Assembly: GCF_004564275.1 (NCBI RefSeq)
Contig: NZ_SPDV01000012.1
Span: 1 to 64,000 of the forward strand
DNA length: 64,000 bases
Direction: 5' to 3'
Source: Sphingomonas parva (ex Maeng et al. 2020)
Lineage (GTDB): Bacteria > Pseudomonadota > Alphaproteobacteria > Sphingomonadales > Sphingomonadaceae
Shown here: positions 30,960 through 39,715 of the stretch, piece after piece
Layout of the letters: every line of letters starts with the position of its first letter
Numbering within the stretch: position 1 is the stretch's first letter
The notes under the pieces: model-generated
Database searches by the model: none
What the model was told of the DNA's origin: nothing
What the model saw: only the letters and a program-made list of their open reading frames with translations
Translations under genes and position numbers: made by a program

Positions 30960-31175
30960 ATGAGCAACAAGCATTTGCGACCCGACGAGACCCCCGTGGA
31001 CCTCCAGGACGATCTCAAGCGGAACCCCGGCATCGGCCAGTCGGCCGGCCTGTTCGCACGGCAGAGTGCGGACGACGCGAACCTGATCGAAGGCGACAAT
31101 ACGGTCGAAGGCGATACCGAGAATGACGGCGGCGTCGCGGGCGGGGTGAACCCGAAGGAAGGCCGGGATCACTGA
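30960..31175 (+). CDS. Small acidic hydrophilic protein
   Basis: 71 aa, unrecognised family: RPDETPVDLQDDLKRNPGIG, then DANLIEGDNTVEGDTENDGG. Acidic and without hydrophobic clusters, so probably unfolded or only partly helical. ATG 30960 is 7 nt after AAGGAG. It resembles the stress-group proteins at 27215-28211 in composition and has a similar, weaker promoter, but lies 2.7 kb away. Function unknown. Confidence 0.65.
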   Translation: MSNKHLRPDETPVDLQDDLKRNPGIGQSAGLFARQSADDANLIEGDNTVEGDTENDGGVAGGVNPKEGRDH

Positions 31176-31322
31176 TCCTCCCCGGGACGGGGAGGGGGAC
31201 CGATCGCGCAGCGAGCGGTGGAGGGGGTTGTGAGCCCTGCACTGACCAGGGTCGTGCGAGTCTCCGAACCTGCTCCACCACCGCCTTCGGCGGCGGTCCC
31301 CCTCCCCGGGAAGCCGGGAGGA
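31176..31322. repeat. Type-A palindromic repeat between convergent genes
   Basis: TCCTCCCCGGGACGGGGAGG (31177-31197) begins and CCCCTCCCCGGGAAGCCGGGAGGA ends an inverted unit; GGTGGAGGGGG and CTCCACCACC lie inside. Its right edge touches the hslU stop: on the minus strand TAA is followed at once by TCCTCCCGGC. It probably ends transcription in both directions. Confidence 0.7.
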
Positions 31323-32678
31323 TTAGAGCACGTACTTGCTCAGATCGGTGTTGCGGGCGATCTCGGCGAGCTGCTTCTCGACATAGGAGGCATCGACGGT
31401 GACGGTCTCGCCGGCGCGCTCGGCGGCCTCGTAGCTGACGTCCTCGAGCAACTTCTCGAGCACCGTCTGCAGGCGCCGGGCGCCGATGTTCTCGACCTGC
31501 GCATTCACCTCGGCGGCGATGCGCGCGATCGCGCGGAGGCCGTCGTCGGTGAAGGCGATCTCGACTCCCTCGGTGGCGATCAGCGCGCGATATTGCTCGC
31601 TGAGGCTCGCCTCGGTCTCCGACAGGATGCGGACGAAATCGTCCTCGGTCAGCGCCTTCAGCTCGACACGGATCGGCAGCCGGCCCTGGAGCTCGGGCAG
31701 CAGATCCGACGGCTTGGCGACGTGGAAGGCGCCGCTGGCGATGAAGAGGATGTGATCGGTCTTCATCGGACCATATTTGGTCGAGACTGTGGTGCCCTCG
31801 ATCAGCGGCAGCAGATCGCGCTGCACGCCTTCGCGGCTGACCGAGCCGCCGCGCACGTCGGAGACGGCGATCTTGTCGATCTCGTCGAGAAAGACGATGC
31901 CGTTCGCCTCCGCGTCGACGAGGGCGGTGCGGGTCACGTCGTCCTGGTCGAGGCGCTTGTCGGCCTCCTCCTCGACCAGCCGGGCCCAGGCCTCGCGCAC
32001 CTTCAGCCGGCGGCGCTTGCGCGGCTGCTGGCCGAGCGCCTTGGACATCATGTCGGAGAGGTTGATCATGCCGACCTGGCCGCCCATGCCGGGCACCTCG
32101 AACGGCATGTTCGGCGCCTCGACCAGCTCGAGCTCGACCTCGCTGTCGTCGAGATGGCCCTCGCGGAAGCGCTGGCGGAAGCTTTCGCGGGTCGCCTCGC
32201 TGGCGCCCTTGCCGGTCAGAGCGTCGAGCAGCCGGTCCATCGCCGCCTGCTCGGCGGCGTCCTTGACCGCGATCCGCCGCCGCTCCTTCTCGAGCCGCAC
32301 CGCCTCCTCGACCAGGTCGCGCGCGATCTGCTCGACGTCGCGGCCGACATAGCCGACCTCGGTGAACTTGGTCGCCTCGACCTTGACGAACGGCGCGTCG
32401 GCGAGCTTCGCCAGCCGGCGCGAAATCTCGGTCTTGCCGCAGCCGGTCGGCCCGATCATCAGGATGTTCTTCGGCGTCACTTCCTCGCGCAGGCCCTCGG
32501 GAAGCTGCTGGCGCCGCCAGCGGTTGCGGAGCGCCACGGCGACCGCGCGCTTGGCCTCGGTCTGGCCGACGATGTGCGCGTCGAGCGCGGCCACCACCGC
32601 CTTGGGGGTGAGCGCAGCCTTGAGGTCGGGAGCGGGCGCGGCGGCGGCGCCGCCGATCGAATTCTGGTAGGTCATCAT
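31323..32678 (-). CDS. hslU: ATP-dependent protease ATPase subunit HslU
   Basis: AAA+ unfoldase of the HslVU (ClpQY) protease. 451 aa; Walker A GPTGCGKT near residue 80, the GYVGRD pore loop, Walker [10 protein letters not shown], and the C-terminal end KYVL, whose terminal residues insert into HslV to activate it. The inner I-domain is helical with many charged residues. It is cotranscribed behind a FAD-oxidoreductase gene (28-nt gap), while hslV lies 1.5 kb upstream; in most bacteria hslV and hslU are adjacent. Confidence 0.97.
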   Translation of the reverse strand: MMTYQNSIGGAAAAPAPDLKAALTPKAVVAALDAHIVGQTEAKRAVAVALRNRWRRQQLPEGLREEVTPKNILMIGPTGCGKTEISRRLAKLADAPFVKVEATKFTEVGYVGRDVEQIARDLVEEAVRLEKERRRIAVKDAAEQAAMDRLLDALTGKGASEATRESFRQRFREGHLDDSEVELELVEAPNMPFEVPGMGGQVGMINLSDMMSKALGQQPRKRRRLKVREAWARLVEEEADKRLDQDDVTRTALVDAEANGIVFLDEIDKIAVSDVRGGSVSREGVQRDLLPLIEGTTVSTKYGPMKTDHILFIASGAFHVAKPSDLLPELQGRLPIRVELKALTEDDFVRILSETEASLSEQYRALIATEGVEIAFTDDGLRAIARIAAEVNAQVENIGARRLQTVLEKLLEDVSYEAAERAGETVTVDASYVEKQLAEIARNTDLSKYVL

Positions 32679-32706
32679 CCGCTAGATGGCTCCCGGCGCG
32701 GCCAAA

Positions 32707-33813
32707 TCAAGCGGTGCAGCGCAACCCCTCGAACAGAGCCTGGTGGCGGCGGAGGATCCGCGCGGTGGTCGCCGGATCGGGCTCGAGCGACCAGTCGCCG
32801 AGCCCGAATGTGCCGCCGAGGATGATGCCGTCGGCACGCGGGAACATGTAGCCGGCGCTGCCGGTGAAGGCGTAACGCACCTCCGGCTGCGGCAGCAGGA
32901 TGGCGAGCTGGCCGCGCGCCGGCTGGAGTGCCTCGTCGCCGAACAAAGCGCGGGCGCCGAGGCCGGTGCAGTTGAACACGAGCCGTTCGGGAAGCGCCGC
33001 GATCGCGGCCGGGCTGTCGAACGATCGCACCGCGATGCGGCCGCCGCTGCTCTCGACGTCGCGGATCAGCTGCCGAAGGAAACGGCCGGTCTCGACGTAA
33101 AGCGTGTCGTAGCGGACGATGCTCTCGACCGGGAACGGATGCTCGCCCCGGCCGAGCACCCGGTTGACCGGCGGGAAGGTGGGCAGCAGCTTCCACTCGG
33201 GCGCGCTCGCCTCGGTGTAGGTGGGCAGCCAGCGGATGCCGTAATCGTCGCCGATCATGATCTGGAAGCGCCGCCAGCTGTAATCGGCAGCGGCGCGGAA
33301 CTGCGCGCGCCATTCCGGCGTCACCGCGTCCTCGCGGAAATGGCCGAACGGGTGGAACTGGCCGCCGGCGACGTTGGACGTGGTCTCCGGCGGCAGCGCC
33401 GCCGCGTAGAGCGTCACAGGGAAGCCGGCCTCCTGCACCAGCCGGGCGGTGGTGAGCCCCATCACGCCGGCACCGATCACGGCGACGGCGCCCTGATGTT
33501 CCGGCAGGCCGAGGGCGGTCGCCAGCCGGGCGCTGCCCCAGCTCAGCGTGATCCCGGCGCCGCCATGGCCGTAATTGTGGACCAGCCTCTTGTCGCCGAG
33601 CGCCTCGGCGCGGACGACGAAGCCCGGCGCGCGATAGGGGCGCAGCCCGACCGCGGTGCGGATCAGCCGGCTTTCGGAGACCTCGACCGGCGGAAGGCAG
33701 CCGGTCGGCGCGGCGGCGGGAGGCGTGGCCCCCGTCGTCGCGCAGCCGGGCAGCAGCAGCCCGCCGGCGCCGAGCGCGGCGGAGGCGAGCAGGGTGCGGC
33801 GGTCGGTTTCCAC
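32707..33813 (-). CDS. FAD-dependent oxidoreductase (DAO/glycine-oxidase fold), exported
   Basis: 368 aa. The N-terminus METDRRTLLASAALGAGG then LLLPGC has a twin Arg before the hydrophobic segment and a lipobox-like LPGC, so it may be a Tat-exported lipoprotein. The FAD-binding site is VAVIGAGVMGLTTARLVQEAG (reading VAVIGAGVMGLTTARL first) and the DAO domain continues to GGTFGLGDWSLEPD near the C-terminus. D-amino-acid-oxidase-like proteins oxidise amines; the substrate is not evident. It lies between hslV and hslU on their strand, only 28 nt before hslU. Confidence 0.85.
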   Translation of the reverse strand: METDRRTLLASAALGAGGLLLPGCATTGATPPAAAPTGCLPPVEVSESRLIRTAVGLRPYRAPGFVVRAEALGDKRLVHNYGHGGAGITLSWGSARLATALGLPEHQGAVAVIGAGVMGLTTARLVQEAGFPVTLYAAALPPETTSNVAGGQFHPFGHFREDAVTPEWRAQFRAAADYSWRRFQIMIGDDYGIRWLPTYTEASAPEWKLLPTFPPVNRVLGRGEHPFPVESIVRYDTLYVETGRFLRQLIRDVESSGGRIAVRSFDSPAAIAALPERLVFNCTGLGARALFGDEALQPARGQLAILLPQPEVRYAFTGSAGYMFPRADGIILGGTFGLGDWSLEPDPATTARILRRHQALFEGLRCTA

Positions 33814-33874
33814 ACGGCCACGATAGAGAGTTTTCGCGCCGGGTCGATGGCCGGCGCTCCAGCCCTGCCGCCCG

Positions 33875-34036
33875 TCAGGCGAGGATCGGGCGGGGCTCTT
33901 CCTCGGGCAGCTTCGCCGCGGCCTCGGCCTCGCGAAGCCGCAGGATGATGCTGCGGACGATCAGGCCGGGGATCGGCCGCCCGGTGGCGGCGATGGCTTC
34001 GATATCGGCGAGGTCATTGTCGCTGATCGGGGACAT
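33875..34036 (-). CDS. Small protein of unknown function
   Basis: 53 aa: SPISDNDLADIEAIAATGRP then IPGLIVRSIILRLREAEAAA, ending EEEPRPILA. Predicted helical, without signal peptide or Cys. I do not recognise a family. The ATG at 34036 is preceded by GGGAG at 6-nt spacing; a GTG at 34081 keeps the frame open further upstream. It lies between hslV and the FAD oxidoreductase on the same strand. Confidence 0.55.
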   Translation of the reverse strand: MSPISDNDLADIEAIAATGRPIPGLIVRSIILRLREAEAAAKLPEEEPRPILA

Positions 34037-34182
34037 GGAGATCTCCCAGCTGGCCGGGCGACCCCACTCGTCGCCCGCCACCTACGCAGATATACGATAG
34101 CGGCGTCAAAAGATCGTTAACCTAGCGCAACGTCGCCGATCGCGCGCCGCCGTGCGATACCCCTCCGCCCCGAAGCCAGCCC

Positions 34183-34710
34183 TCATCCGGCGGTGTCGAC
34201 CGTCTCCACCGTCAGATTCTCGTTGGTGTAGACGCAGATGTCGGCGGCGATCTTCATGCCCTTGCGCGCGATCGTCTCGGCGTCCTGCTCATAATCGAAC
34301 AAAGCGGTGGCGGCGGCGAGCGCGAAATTGCCGCCCGAGCCGATCGCCGCGACGCCGGTCGCCGGCTCGAGCACGTCGCCATTGCCGGTGAGGATCAGGG
34401 TCGCCTCCTTGTCGGCAACGATCATCATCGCTTCGAGGTTGCGCAGATATTTGTCGGTCCGCCAGTCCTTGGCGAGCTCGACTGCGGCGCGCATCAATTG
34501 GCCGTGGTGCTGCTCGAGCTTGCGCTCCAGCCGCTCGAACAGGGTGAAGGCGTCGGCGGTCGCGCCGGCGAAGCCGGCGATCACCGAGCCGTCGCCGATC
34601 CGCCGGACCTTGCGCGCATTGGGCTTGATCACGGTCGATTGCAGCGAGACCTGGCCGTCGCCGGCGATCACCGCCTTGCCGTTCTTCCGTACCGAGACGA
34701 TCGTCGTCAT
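34183..34710 (-). CDS. hslV: ATP-dependent protease proteolytic subunit HslV
   Basis: Threonine protease of 175 aa that forms the double-ring core of HslVU. The N-terminus [20 protein letters not shown] begins with the catalytic Thr after Met removal; further family blocks are [40 protein letters not shown] and [11 protein letters not shown]. The first ATG giving this N-terminus is at 34710. Downstream on the same strand come a small gene, an FAD oxidoreductase and hslU. Confidence 0.97.
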   Translation of the reverse strand: MTTIVSVRKNGKAVIAGDGQVSLQSTVIKPNARKVRRIGDGSVIAGFAGATADAFTLFERLERKLEQHHGQLMRAAVELAKDWRTDKYLRNLEAMMIVADKEATLILTGNGDVLEPATGVAAIGSGGNFALAAATALFDYEQDAETIARKGMKIAADICVYTNENLTVETVDTAG

Positions 34711-34825
34711 GATTGCTCCGCGTGTGTTGCGCGCTCCATGTGGGAGCAAGGCGCAGGCGCTGCAATGCGGCGACGCGCCAGGCCCGGGCGGGCCCCGCGA
34801 ACGGACAGCGGCGAAGAAGGAAAAA

Positions 34826-34902
34826 TGGTCGGGGCGACTGGATTCGAACCAGCGACCCCCACACCCCCAGTGTGATGCGCTACCAGGCTGCGCTACGCCC
34901 CG
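34826..34902 (-). tRNA. tRNA-Pro (anticodon GGG)
   Basis: The minus strand folds as a cloverleaf: acceptor CGGGGCG (5' end at 34902) pairing with CGCCCCG, D-arm GCGC...GCGC, anticodon stem TCACA/TGTGG around the loop CTGGGGG (anticodon GGG), and T-arm with GGTTCGAATCC. The CCA end is encoded (34828-34826). 77 nt including CCA. It sits between hslV and yajC. Confidence 0.96.
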
Positions 34903-35104
34903 ACCGATCGGGCCGGGATTTCCCGGCAACCGAAGCCGCGCCTCTAGAACCGCCGGCGTCAGAGCGCAAGCCGGACGATGCGCCCGCCGCGCCGGCGCGC
35001 CCTTTCCCGGCGGCTGCTTGCACAATCAGCCGAACGCATGTTAACCGCCCGCCACTTTATCCGGATGCTTGTTCCAGCGCCGGTCCCTCACCAGGTAAGA
35101 TCCC

Positions 35105-35440
35105 ATGTTCGCATCGCCTGCTTATGCATCGACCGGCGCCGCCGCCGCTTCCGGGGGCGGGGCCATCATCGCCCAGGTCCTCCCGCTCGTCCTGATCTTC
35201 GTCGCCTTCTGGTTCCTGCTGATCCGTCCGCAGAGCAAGAGGATGAAGCAGCATCGCGACATGATCGGCGCGGTGAAGAAGAACGACACGGCCGTCACCA
35301 CCGGCGGCCTGATCGGCAAGGTGACGCGAGTCGACGAGACCGAGGTCGAGCTCGAGATCGCGCAGAACGTCCGCGTCCGCGTGATCAAGACGATGCTGAG
35401 CGAGGTCCGCCCGCACGGCACCAAGCCGGCGAACGACTGA
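35105..35440 (+). CDS. yajC: Preprotein translocase subunit YajC
   Basis: 111 aa, accessory inner-membrane subunit of the SecDF complex. One membrane segment (IIAQVLPLVLIFVAFWFLLI) is followed by the family block RPQSKRMKQHRDMIGAVKKN and a small cytoplasmic domain (TGGLIGKVTRVDETEVELEI). yajC-secD-secF is the standard order; secD starts 1 nt after the yajC stop. Confidence 0.95.
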   Translation: MFASPAYASTGAAAASGGGAIIAQVLPLVLIFVAFWFLLIRPQSKRMKQHRDMIGAVKKNDTAVTTGGLIGKVTRVDETEVELEIAQNVRVRVIKTMLSEVRPHGTKPAND

Positions 35441-35441
35441 C

Positions 35442-37031
35442 ATGCTCGATTTCCCGCGCTGGAAAGTCTGGGGCATCAGCCTCCTCTGCCTGATCGGCGT
35501 GCTGCTCGCCGTGCCGAGCCTGCTGCCCGAGTCGCAGGTCGGCAAATGGCCGGCCTGGCTGCCGAGCGCCCGCATCAACCTGGGCCTCGACCTCGCCGGC
35601 GGCAGCCACCTGCTGCTCGAGGCCGATACCAGCGACGTCGCCAAGCAGCGGCTCGAGAAGATGGAGGACCAGATCCGCGTCGGCCTGCGGCGGGAATCGA
35701 CGCCGATCGAGATCGGCGAGATCTCCAACGCCGGCGGCCGGCTGACCTTCATGGTTCGCAACCCGGCCCAGATCGACGCCGCGGTCGACTTCGCGCGCCG
35801 CCAGACGCAGCCGGTCGGCCTCGGCCCGCGCGACTGGACGGTGAACGTTCTCGACCAGAACCGGATCGTAATGGCGCCGACCCAGGCCGGGCTCGAGAAG
35901 GCGCTGAACGACGCGATGGCGAGCGCGCGCGAGGTCGTCTACAACCGCATCGATCCGAGCGGCACCAAGGAAGTGACCGTGATCCGCCAGGGCGCGCAGC
36001 GGATCCTCGTCCAGGTTCCGGGCCTCCAGGATCCGGAGGGCCTGAAGGCGCTGATCGGCAAGACCGCGCGCCTCGAGTTCAAGATGGTCGACGAGAATGC
36101 GACCCGCGACCAACTGATCCAGGGCCGCGCCCCGATCGGCAGCCAGGTCCTGCCGATGCAGGGCGGCGGCGCGATCGCGGTCAAGCGGCGGGCGATCGTC
36201 ACCGGAGACCAGCTCACCGACGCACGCCAGAGCTATGACCCCCAGACCAACGCACCGGTGGTCAGCATCTCGTTCGACCAGTCCGGCGCCAAGGCCTTCG
36301 CCCGCGTCACCCGCGAGAATGTCGGCAAGCCGTTCGCGATCGTCCTCGACAACATCGTCCTCTCCGCGCCGACGATCAACGAGCCGATCCTCGGCGGCGG
36401 CGCGATCATCTCGGGCAATTACACGGTCGAGACCGCCAACCAGCTCGCCGTCCAGCTCGCCTCGGGCGCGCTGCCGGTCGAGCTGCGGGTGATCGAGGAG
36501 CGGACGATCGGCCCGGAGCTCGGGCGCGATTCGATCTACTGGGGCACGATCGCGGCGGCGGTCGCCACCGCGGCGGTGATCCTGTTCATGCTGATCACCT
36601 ACGGCCGCTTCGGCGTCTATGCGATGATCGGCCTGATCCTCAACGCGCTGATGATCCTCGGCATCATGGCCGTGTTCGGCGCCTCGCTGACCCTGCCAGG
36701 CATCGCCGGCTTCGTGCTCACCATCGGAGCCGCGGTCGACGCCAACGTGCTGATCAACGAGCGAATACGCGAGGAGCTGCGAAGCGGCCGGAAGGTGCGC
36801 GACGCGATCGAGGCCGGCTATCGCGAGGCGAGCACCGCGATCTTCGACGCGAACATCACCAACGTCATCGCGGCGGTGATCATGTACACGTTCGGCACCG
36901 GCCCGATCAAAGGCTTCGCGGTCGTGCTCTCGATCGGCATCGTCACCTCGGTGTTCACCGCGGTGAACGTCACCCGCATGCTGGTTGCTCTGTGGGCGCG
37001 CCGCGCGCGTCCCACCGAACTCCATATCTAG
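35442..37031 (+). CDS. secD: Protein translocase subunit SecD
   Basis: 529 aa, uses the proton gradient to help pull secreted proteins across the inner membrane. After the N-terminal membrane segment comes NLGLDLAGGSHLLLEADTSD, the large periplasmic domain, and the SecD membrane half with LASGALPVELRVIEERTIGP and VDANVLINERIREELRSGR, the conserved cytoplasmic loop. C-terminal membrane segments match six in total. Starts 1 nt after yajC; secF follows after 10 nt. Confidence 0.96.
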   Translation: MLDFPRWKVWGISLLCLIGVLLAVPSLLPESQVGKWPAWLPSARINLGLDLAGGSHLLLEADTSDVAKQRLEKMEDQIRVGLRRESTPIEIGEISNAGGRLTFMVRNPAQIDAAVDFARRQTQPVGLGPRDWTVNVLDQNRIVMAPTQAGLEKALNDAMASAREVVYNRIDPSGTKEVTVIRQGAQRILVQVPGLQDPEGLKALIGKTARLEFKMVDENATRDQLIQGRAPIGSQVLPMQGGGAIAVKRRAIVTGDQLTDARQSYDPQTNAPVVSISFDQSGAKAFARVTRENVGKPFAIVLDNIVLSAPTINEPILGGGAIISGNYTVETANQLAVQLASGALPVELRVIEERTIGPELGRDSIYWGTIAAAVATAAVILFMLITYGRFGVYAMIGLILNALMILGIMAVFGASLTLPGIAGFVLTIGAAVDANVLINERIREELRSGRKVRDAIEAGYREASTAIFDANITNVIAAVIMYTFGTGPIKGFAVVLSIGIVTSVFTAVNVTRMLVALWARRARPTELHI

Positions 37032-37041
37032 GAACGCCCCG

Positions 37042-38010
37042 ATGCGCCTCCTCAAGCTCGTCCCGGACAATACCAACATCAACTTCATGCGCTGGCGCAA
37101 CGTCGCGCTGGTGCTGTCGATCATCGTCACAATCGCCTCGATCGCCCTGGTCGGGGTACGCGGCCTGAACCTCGGCGTCGATTTCGTCGGCGGGCAGATG
37201 ATCACCGTGAAGTTCGAGAAGAAGGCGCCGATCGAGGACGTCCGCGCGACCGTCAGCGGGCTCAACGTCGGCGATGCGAGCATCCAGGAGTTCGGCGACC
37301 CCAACACCCTGTCGATCCGCATGGGTCTTCCCGAAGAGGGCGGGGACGCGGCCGCCGCCGCCGTGGCGTCCAAGGTTCGCAAGGCGATCCAGGCGAAGCA
37401 TGCCGACGCCAAGTTCGCGGTCGACAGCGTCTCGGGCAAAGTCTCTAACGAGCTCTACAAATGGGGCGCGATCTCGGTGGCGCTGGCGATGCTCGGCATC
37501 GCCGTCTACATCTGGTTCCGCTTCGAATGGCAGTTCGGCGTCGGGGCGCTCCTCACCCTGTTCCACGACGTCTGCATGACGATCGGCTTCTTCTCGCTGA
37601 CCCAGCTCGAGTTCAACCTCAACGTCGTCGCGGCGATCCTGACCATCGTCGGCTATTCGCTGAACGACACGGTGGTGATCTACGACCGGATTCGCGAGAA
37701 TCTGCGCAAATACCGCAAGATGGACATCGTGCCGCTGCTCAACCTCTCGCTCAACGAGACGCTGTCGCGCACGATGGTGACCTCGCTGTCGATCATGTTC
37801 GCGCTGCTCGCGCTGCTGCTGATCGGGCCGGAGGTGATCTTCGGCCTGACCATCGCGATCCTGCTCGGCATCTTCGTCGGCACCTATTCTTCGATCTACA
37901 TTTCCTCGCCGGTCCTGGTCTGGCTCGGCGTCAGCGCCGACAGCTTCCTGCCCAAGACCAGCGCCGGCGCGCCCGGCGCCGAGCGGGTCGCGAGCCTCAA
38001 CGAAGGGTGA
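37042..38010 (+). CDS. secF: Protein translocase subunit SecF
   Basis: 322 aa, partner of SecD. Signatures are GLNLGVDFVGGQMITVKFEK, a periplasmic domain, YIWFRFEWQFGVGALLTLFH, and NDTVVIYDRIRENLRKYRKM with conserved Arg residues, ending with membrane segments. The open frame extends upstream into secD, but the ATG at 37042, 10 nt past the secD stop, matches family N-termini (MRLLKLVPDNTNINFMRWRN). Confidence 0.96.
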   Translation: MRLLKLVPDNTNINFMRWRNVALVLSIIVTIASIALVGVRGLNLGVDFVGGQMITVKFEKKAPIEDVRATVSGLNVGDASIQEFGDPNTLSIRMGLPEEGGDAAAAAVASKVRKAIQAKHADAKFAVDSVSGKVSNELYKWGAISVALAMLGIAVYIWFRFEWQFGVGALLTLFHDVCMTIGFFSLTQLEFNLNVVAAILTIVGYSLNDTVVIYDRIRENLRKYRKMDIVPLLNLSLNETLSRTMVTSLSIMFALLALLLIGPEVIFGLTIAILLGIFVGTYSSIYISSPVLVWLGVSADSFLPKTSAGAPGAERVASLNEG

Positions 38011-38016
38011 TAGGGG

Positions 38017-38397
38017 ATGCCGCGGCTCGACCGCGATCCCGATTCCCCGCAGGGGCCGCTGGTCCAGGGCTTCGCCGCGGGCGGCTTCTCGGTCGACGGC
38101 AGTGTCTATCCGGCCGTCTTGCTGACCCCGGAATGGGCGCAGGCCTGGCGCGCTCCGGCGGTCGCCGACCTCGCCGAAAGCGACCTCGCGCCGGTGCTGG
38201 CGCTGAACCCGGCGCCCGAGTTCATCCTGCTCGGCACCGGCCCGACGATCCGCTTCCCGGCCCGCGCGCTGATCCGCAGCCTCGAGGCGCGCGGCGTCGG
38301 CGTCGAGGTGATGGACAGCCGCGCCGCGGCGCGGACCTGGGGCCTGCTGCGCGCCGAGGAACGCTGGATCGCCGCCGCTCTGATGCCGCTCGCCTAG
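38017..38397 (+). CDS. Mth938-like domain protein (DUF498)
   Basis: 126 aa, Mth938/NDUFAF3-type fold: VQGFAAGGFSVDGSVYPAVL, FILLGTGPTIRFPARALIRS, and VEVMDSRAAARTWGLLRAEE. In eukaryotes the family assists complex I assembly; in alphaproteobacteria the gene commonly follows secDF, and its job is not settled. The ATG is 6 nt after the secF stop, so it is cotranscribed with secDF. Confidence 0.9.
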   Translation: MPRLDRDPDSPQGPLVQGFAAGGFSVDGSVYPAVLLTPEWAQAWRAPAVADLAESDLAPVLALNPAPEFILLGTGPTIRFPARALIRSLEARGVGVEVMDSRAAARTWGLLRAEERWIAAALMPLA

Positions 38398-38403
38398 GCG
38401 ATC

Positions 38404-38441
38404 ATAATCCTCCCCATGGGCTCCGCCCACAGGGAGGATTA
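38404..38441. repeat. Short type-A hairpin at convergent gene ends
   Basis: TAATCCTCCC (38404-38413) and GGGAGGATTA (38432-38441) are perfect inverted 10-mers around a 18-nt loop, filling the gap between the converging Mth938-like and glycosyltransferase genes. It is the smallest complete type-A unit here and probably a two-way terminator. Confidence 0.7.
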
Positions 38442-38442
38442 G

Positions 38443-39609
38443 TCAGGTTGCCGCTGCTACGGCGCTGAGATGCTCGAACAGGGCGTCGCTGTTCTTTTCC
38501 CAGCCGAACCTCTCGGCGCTTCTGCGCACCCGTTCCTGGGCGGGCGGGGCGGCGAGAAGCGCGGCGATGGCGTTTGCGAGGTCGGCGGAGTTTGGCGCGG
38601 CCAGAGTGCCTGCTTCGGGGCGATCGATCACCTCGCGGGCGCCGCCGACGTCGGTGATCACCACAGGCGTGCCGCAGGCGAGCGATTCCAGCCAGACGTT
38701 GGCGAGGCCCTCCCGCTCCGACGGGAGCACCATGACGTCGGCGGCGGCGAGCAATGCCGGAAGCTCGGCGTGCGGGCGGTTGCCGAGGAAGCGCACCCGG
38801 TCGGCCACGCCAAGCGACGCGGCACGCGTCTCGAGCCGACGCCGTTCGGGCCCATCGCCGACCAGGATCAGATGGACGCCGGGCAGGGTGGCGAGCGCCT
38901 CGATCACCAGATGCTGGCGCTTGAGCGGGATCAGCGCGCCGACGGAGGCGATCAGCGGGCCGTCGATACCGAGTGCCGCCTTCGCCTCCGTCCGGTCGCG
39001 CGGCGCGAAGAGGGCGAGATCGACGCCGGTGTGATGGACCAGGATCCGATCCTCGGGCATGCCGAGGGCCGCCATGTCGGCCTTCAGCGCAGCGCTGACC
39101 GCGAGCAGGCCGCCGGCCGCGTACGCCGCCTCGACGATCTGACCGCGGACCTCCGGCCGGGTGCCCCAATAATGCACGTCGCTGCCCCGGGCCTTGACCG
39201 AGAAGGGGATGCCGAGCGCCCGCGACAGGTGCATCGCCGCGACGCCGTCGGGCCAGAGGAACTCGGCGTCGATCACGTCGAACGGAAAGCGGGCGCGGAT
39301 GCGGCGGAGGCACGGCAGGGCGGCCGCGGCCAGCGCGCGGCCCGAGCGCGCCGCAAGGCCGGGTCCGACACGGAAGCGCGGGCGATGGACGGCGAGACCG
39401 TTCCATTCCTCCTTGCGCGGCAGCGCGCGCCGGTCGCGGTAATGCGGATGGAGCGAGAGCGGCCAGGGCGGAAGCCCGACGCCGGCGACGACCTCCACCG
39501 CCGCATCGGCGCGGGCGGCGAGACCGAGCGTCTGCCGCTCGACGAAGACGCCGAACGTGGGCCGTCGCGCGTCCGGGAAGAGGGTCGAGAGGGTGAGGAC
39601 GCGCAGCAT
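38443..39609 (-). CDS. Glycosyltransferase family 4 protein
   Basis: GT-B enzyme of 388 aa. The N-terminal half starts VLTLSTLFPDARRPTFGVFV, and the C-terminal nucleotide-sugar domain has IASVGALIPLKRQHLVIEAL, LILVGDGPERRRL, and PSEREGLANVWLESLACGTP with the EX7E motif. It probably builds an exopolysaccharide or lipid-linked sugar, but donor and acceptor cannot be read. The frame is open well upstream, but the ATG at 39609 matches family N-termini. Alone on the minus strand, divergent from bamD. Confidence 0.9.
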   Translation of the reverse strand: MLRVLTLSTLFPDARRPTFGVFVERQTLGLAARADAAVEVVAGVGLPPWPLSLHPHYRDRRALPRKEEWNGLAVHRPRFRVGPGLAARSGRALAAAALPCLRRIRARFPFDVIDAEFLWPDGVAAMHLSRALGIPFSVKARGSDVHYWGTRPEVRGQIVEAAYAAGGLLAVSAALKADMAALGMPEDRILVHHTGVDLALFAPRDRTEAKAALGIDGPLIASVGALIPLKRQHLVIEALATLPGVHLILVGDGPERRRLETRAASLGVADRVRFLGNRPHAELPALLAAADVMVLPSEREGLANVWLESLACGTPVVITDVGGAREVIDRPEAGTLAAPNSADLANAIAALLAAPPAQERVRRSAERFGWEKNSDALFEHLSAVAAAT

Positions 39610-39715
39610 TCGCGCCCGCTCTACAAGCGAACCATTAAACCGCGGGTCATCGCCCGAACGCCAACCCCTCCGTATCCGCTTGGCCCCGGCCAAACCCTCC
39701 GTTAAGAAGCCGTCC

